Shown here: piece by piece, positions 62,405-64,000 of the stretch
Layout: each line of letters begins with the position of its first letter
Numbering within the stretch: position 1 is the first letter of the stretch
Source: Phalacrocorax aristotelis
Lineage: Eukaryota; Chordata; Aves; Suliformes; Phalacrocoracidae
Direction: 5' to 3'
NCBI RefSeq assembly: GCF_949628215.1
Contig: NC_134297.1
Span: forward strand, 7,812,001 to 7,876,000
Length of the DNA: 64,000 bases
The notes under the pieces: generated by a model
Database searches by the model: none
The model's input: only the letters and a program-made list of their open reading frames with translations
What the model was told of the DNA's origin: nothing
Program-made: the position numbers and the translations under genes

Positions 62405-63442
62405 CTGCAGAGAAGCCCCATTAGCAGCCAATTCATCTGAAAACCAACTATTTAAGTGAAGTTTACAGAATCCACTCCCTTCCCATGGTCTCTACCCCAC
62501 CGGAGCAATGTTTCACCTGCAGCATACTCACAGTGCATGATTGTGTCCCTGATCTGCCTGAAGCTGTTCTCCTTCAGCGCCATGTAGATGTAGTAAAGGT
62601 TTCGCAGCTCCTTGGGATAATCCTTCCGATCCACATCCTTCAACACCGGGATGGTGCGCCCATTGGCCAGCGGAGCTTCGGCCAATGCCTGGTGCATCTG
62701 GTACTTGCACCAAGGGTCCTGGAGGAAGCCAGGGGTGATGAGCATGACCCAGCAGTGACTGTTTTGTACGGCATTGCACAGTTCCGTCATCATCGCGCTT
62801 CCCGGCGCCGCGTCCCGCAGCTGAAGGAAGCAACGGAAGCTTTCGGGTTGACCCTCCAGGTAGGACACCAGCTCCTCCACCAGCTCCAGGTCCACCTCGC
62901 TGTGACAGATGCAGACGTCGTAGCTCTTGGCCCACCGGGCACTGTCTGAGGCATTGATGTCCGACACCAAGATGGGTGACAGGCGGACGGAACTGACCAG
63001 GCTCGTGCTGGGAGAGTAGCCGGAGCGGTCAGAGGATGAGGAAGGTGAGGATGAAGAAGAGCGGCTGGAATCAAGGCTGCTCTCCACCGACCTGGGCTTG
63101 GGTTTGTGCAGGAGTCGCCTAAACCAGCCTGCAGAGCCAGAGGGACCACTGTGAGGTTTGGGGTAGGCTCAGCACTCCCCAGGGCTTCCCGAGGGTGTTG
63201 TCCGGCACTGCCAGCTCAGCATGACACCTCCAGATGGGAACAGCTGGGTGGGATCTCACCCTGATCCCCCCACCAAAACCACCCCAGTGGCTAAAACCTC
63301 GGCTATCACCAACACCCATATGCAATCGCATCACGGCAAGCACCCTCATGTTTCGGTGGCGGGGGATGCCAGTGACGGAGGGGACAGAGCCAGAGGGTTT
63401 ATCCCCGCCCTGGCATGAACCAAGCCCAGACTCACCGGCCAT
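62361..63442 (-). CDS. TIRAP: TIRAP (MAL), TIR-domain bridging adaptor, three coding exons
   Basis: Coding exons in transcript order are 63442-63436, 63128-62532 and 62404-62361. They total 648 bases, 215 residues, against 221 in human. TIRAP recruits MYD88 to activated TLR2 and TLR4 at the plasma membrane. The N-terminus MAGWFRRLLHKPKPR is a polybasic PIP2-binding segment. A Ser-rich linker follows (about residues 18-48). The TIR domain starts near WAKSYDVCICHSE, with the LQLRDAAPG BB-loop region (conserved Pro) and the FLQDPWCKYQM block. The C-terminus YLQELCRSSASRME is longer than the mammalian YLQTLS end. If the middle exon is not spliced, the frame would read through the donor to a different end, so RNA data would confirm the last exon. 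Confidence 0.9.
62532..63128 (-). CDS. TIRAP: TIRAP main exon, PIP2-binding tail and TIR domain
   Basis: The exon is 597 bases. It encodes WFRRLLHKPKPRSVESSLDS, a Ser-rich linker, then the TIR domain: ARWAKSYDVCICHSEVDLEL, CFLQLRDAAPGSAMMTELCN, HCWVMLITPGFLQDPWCKYQ, TIPVLKDVDRKDYPKELRNL and QIRDTIMH. It ends T|GTGAGT. The acceptor is CTCTGCAG. Confidence 0.93.
63129..63435 (-). other. TIRAP: TIRAP intron
   Basis: The intron is 307 bp, GTGAGT to CTGCAG, between the ATG exon and the main exon. No other feature is seen. Confidence 0.8.
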
Positions 63443-63490
63443 AGCGGGCAGCGCACTGCTCAGCTGCCAACTGCCAGCGTGAACCCTCTC
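63436..63490 (-). CDS. TIRAP: TIRAP start-codon exon
   Basis: ATG at 63442-63440 begins MA plus a split Gly codon (ATG GCC G|GTGAGT) that joins GC of the next exon to read MAGWFRR, matching mammalian MADWFRQ. A CTGCTGGCAG acceptor at 63491 bounds the exon, leaving 48 bases of 5' untranslated sequence. Confidence 0.82.
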
Positions 63491-64000
63491 CTGCCAGCAG
63501 AAAAAAGGGATTAAAAAAAAAAATTAGGAGAGCAGGAACGTCCCTGTGGTGAGTCTCAGCCCCAGGAGTTCTGTGGCATTTATTCCGGGGTGCTCGCGTG
63601 CAGCACCGGGGTGCTCGCCTGCAGCCCCGGGGTCACCCCAGGCAGGGTCTTCCGCCTTGCCAAAACTTGCCAGGAAGGAAGGAGCATTTTGAGCTCAAGC
63701 ATGGCTGGAAGCAGCAGGTCAAGCAACCCTCCTGCCTGGCCACCATTTTACTGCCTGTTACCAGCTCTCTCCTCTGGAGATACGCACCTGCAGTGAGCAA
63801 GGCTGAGAGTCGAGGGGCAGGAGAGGCCGTCATTCCCAGCGGTGGGGAAAGGATCCTGCAGAGGGGAGAAGCGGGGAACAGCAGGGATCACCAGGGATTG
63901 ACCGGCTGCTGGCAAACAAAAGAGAACTTGGGTGGTGCCCGCATTGGTGTGCCCTTGCATCCCTGTCCACCCTGTGCCAGCTCACGCTGTGCCCACGTCT
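63491..64000 (-). other. TIRAP: TIRAP 5' intron or flank
   Basis: No coding sequence is seen. A GGGGTGCTCGC-type direct repeat (63588-63625, two copies) is present. The TIRAP promoter and non-coding first exon probably lie here or beyond the window edge. Confidence 0.45.

Overview
The window looks like bird genomic DNA. Four multi-exon vertebrate genes have canonical GT-AG introns. The interspersed repeats are avian: chicken-repeat-1 (CR1) LINE 3' ends closing in ATTCTATG-type repeats, one solo LTR of the avian ERVL type, and one degraded betaretrovirus-like provirus. The gene order KIRREL3 - ST3GAL4 - DCPS - TIRAP is, from memory, that of human 11q24 and of a small chicken chromosome. The species cannot be named from the sequence alone. 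There is no sign of bacterial genes, operons or CRISPR.

Layout. Positions 1-15196 (+) hold the last four coding exons and large introns of KIRREL3, starting at its transmembrane exon and ending at the PDZ-binding C-terminus. KIRREL3 and ST3GAL4 converge, with their 3' ends about 300 bp apart near 15.7-16.0 kb. ST3GAL4 (-) has ten coding exons between 16808 and 20379. Its 5' non-coding part probably runs back to a GC-rich first exon and promoter near 38.0 kb. The defective provirus (22846-25578) lies in that presumed 5' intron, in antisense. Positions 38.2-42.9 kb are intergenic and include a CR1 flanked by a 124-bp direct repeat. DCPS (-) has six coding exons from 42962 to 61602, with a second CR1 and the solo ERVL LTR in its introns and a CpG-island promoter at about 61.1-61.75 kb. 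TIRAP (-) follows with three coding exons at 62361-63442, and its 5' end is near or beyond the window edge.

Function. The genes are unrelated in pathway. KIRREL3 is a neuronal and podocyte adhesion receptor. ST3GAL4 is a Golgi alpha-2,3-sialyltransferase. DCPS is the scavenger mRNA cap hydrolase. TIRAP is the TLR2/TLR4 bridging adaptor. All ten ST3GAL4 exons, six DCPS exons and three TIRAP exons join in phase, giving proteins of 332, 321 and 215 residues, close to the human lengths.

The most unusual signals are: an intronic element with CpG density nearly twice the base-composition expectation (12181-12420); a CR1 bounded by 124-bp direct repeats; a mosaic provirus with a truncated 5' LTR bordered by a 6-bp repeat; a fossil LINE reverse transcriptase in a KIRREL3 intron; and a possible in-frame N-terminal extension of ST3GAL4 from a CpG-island exon.
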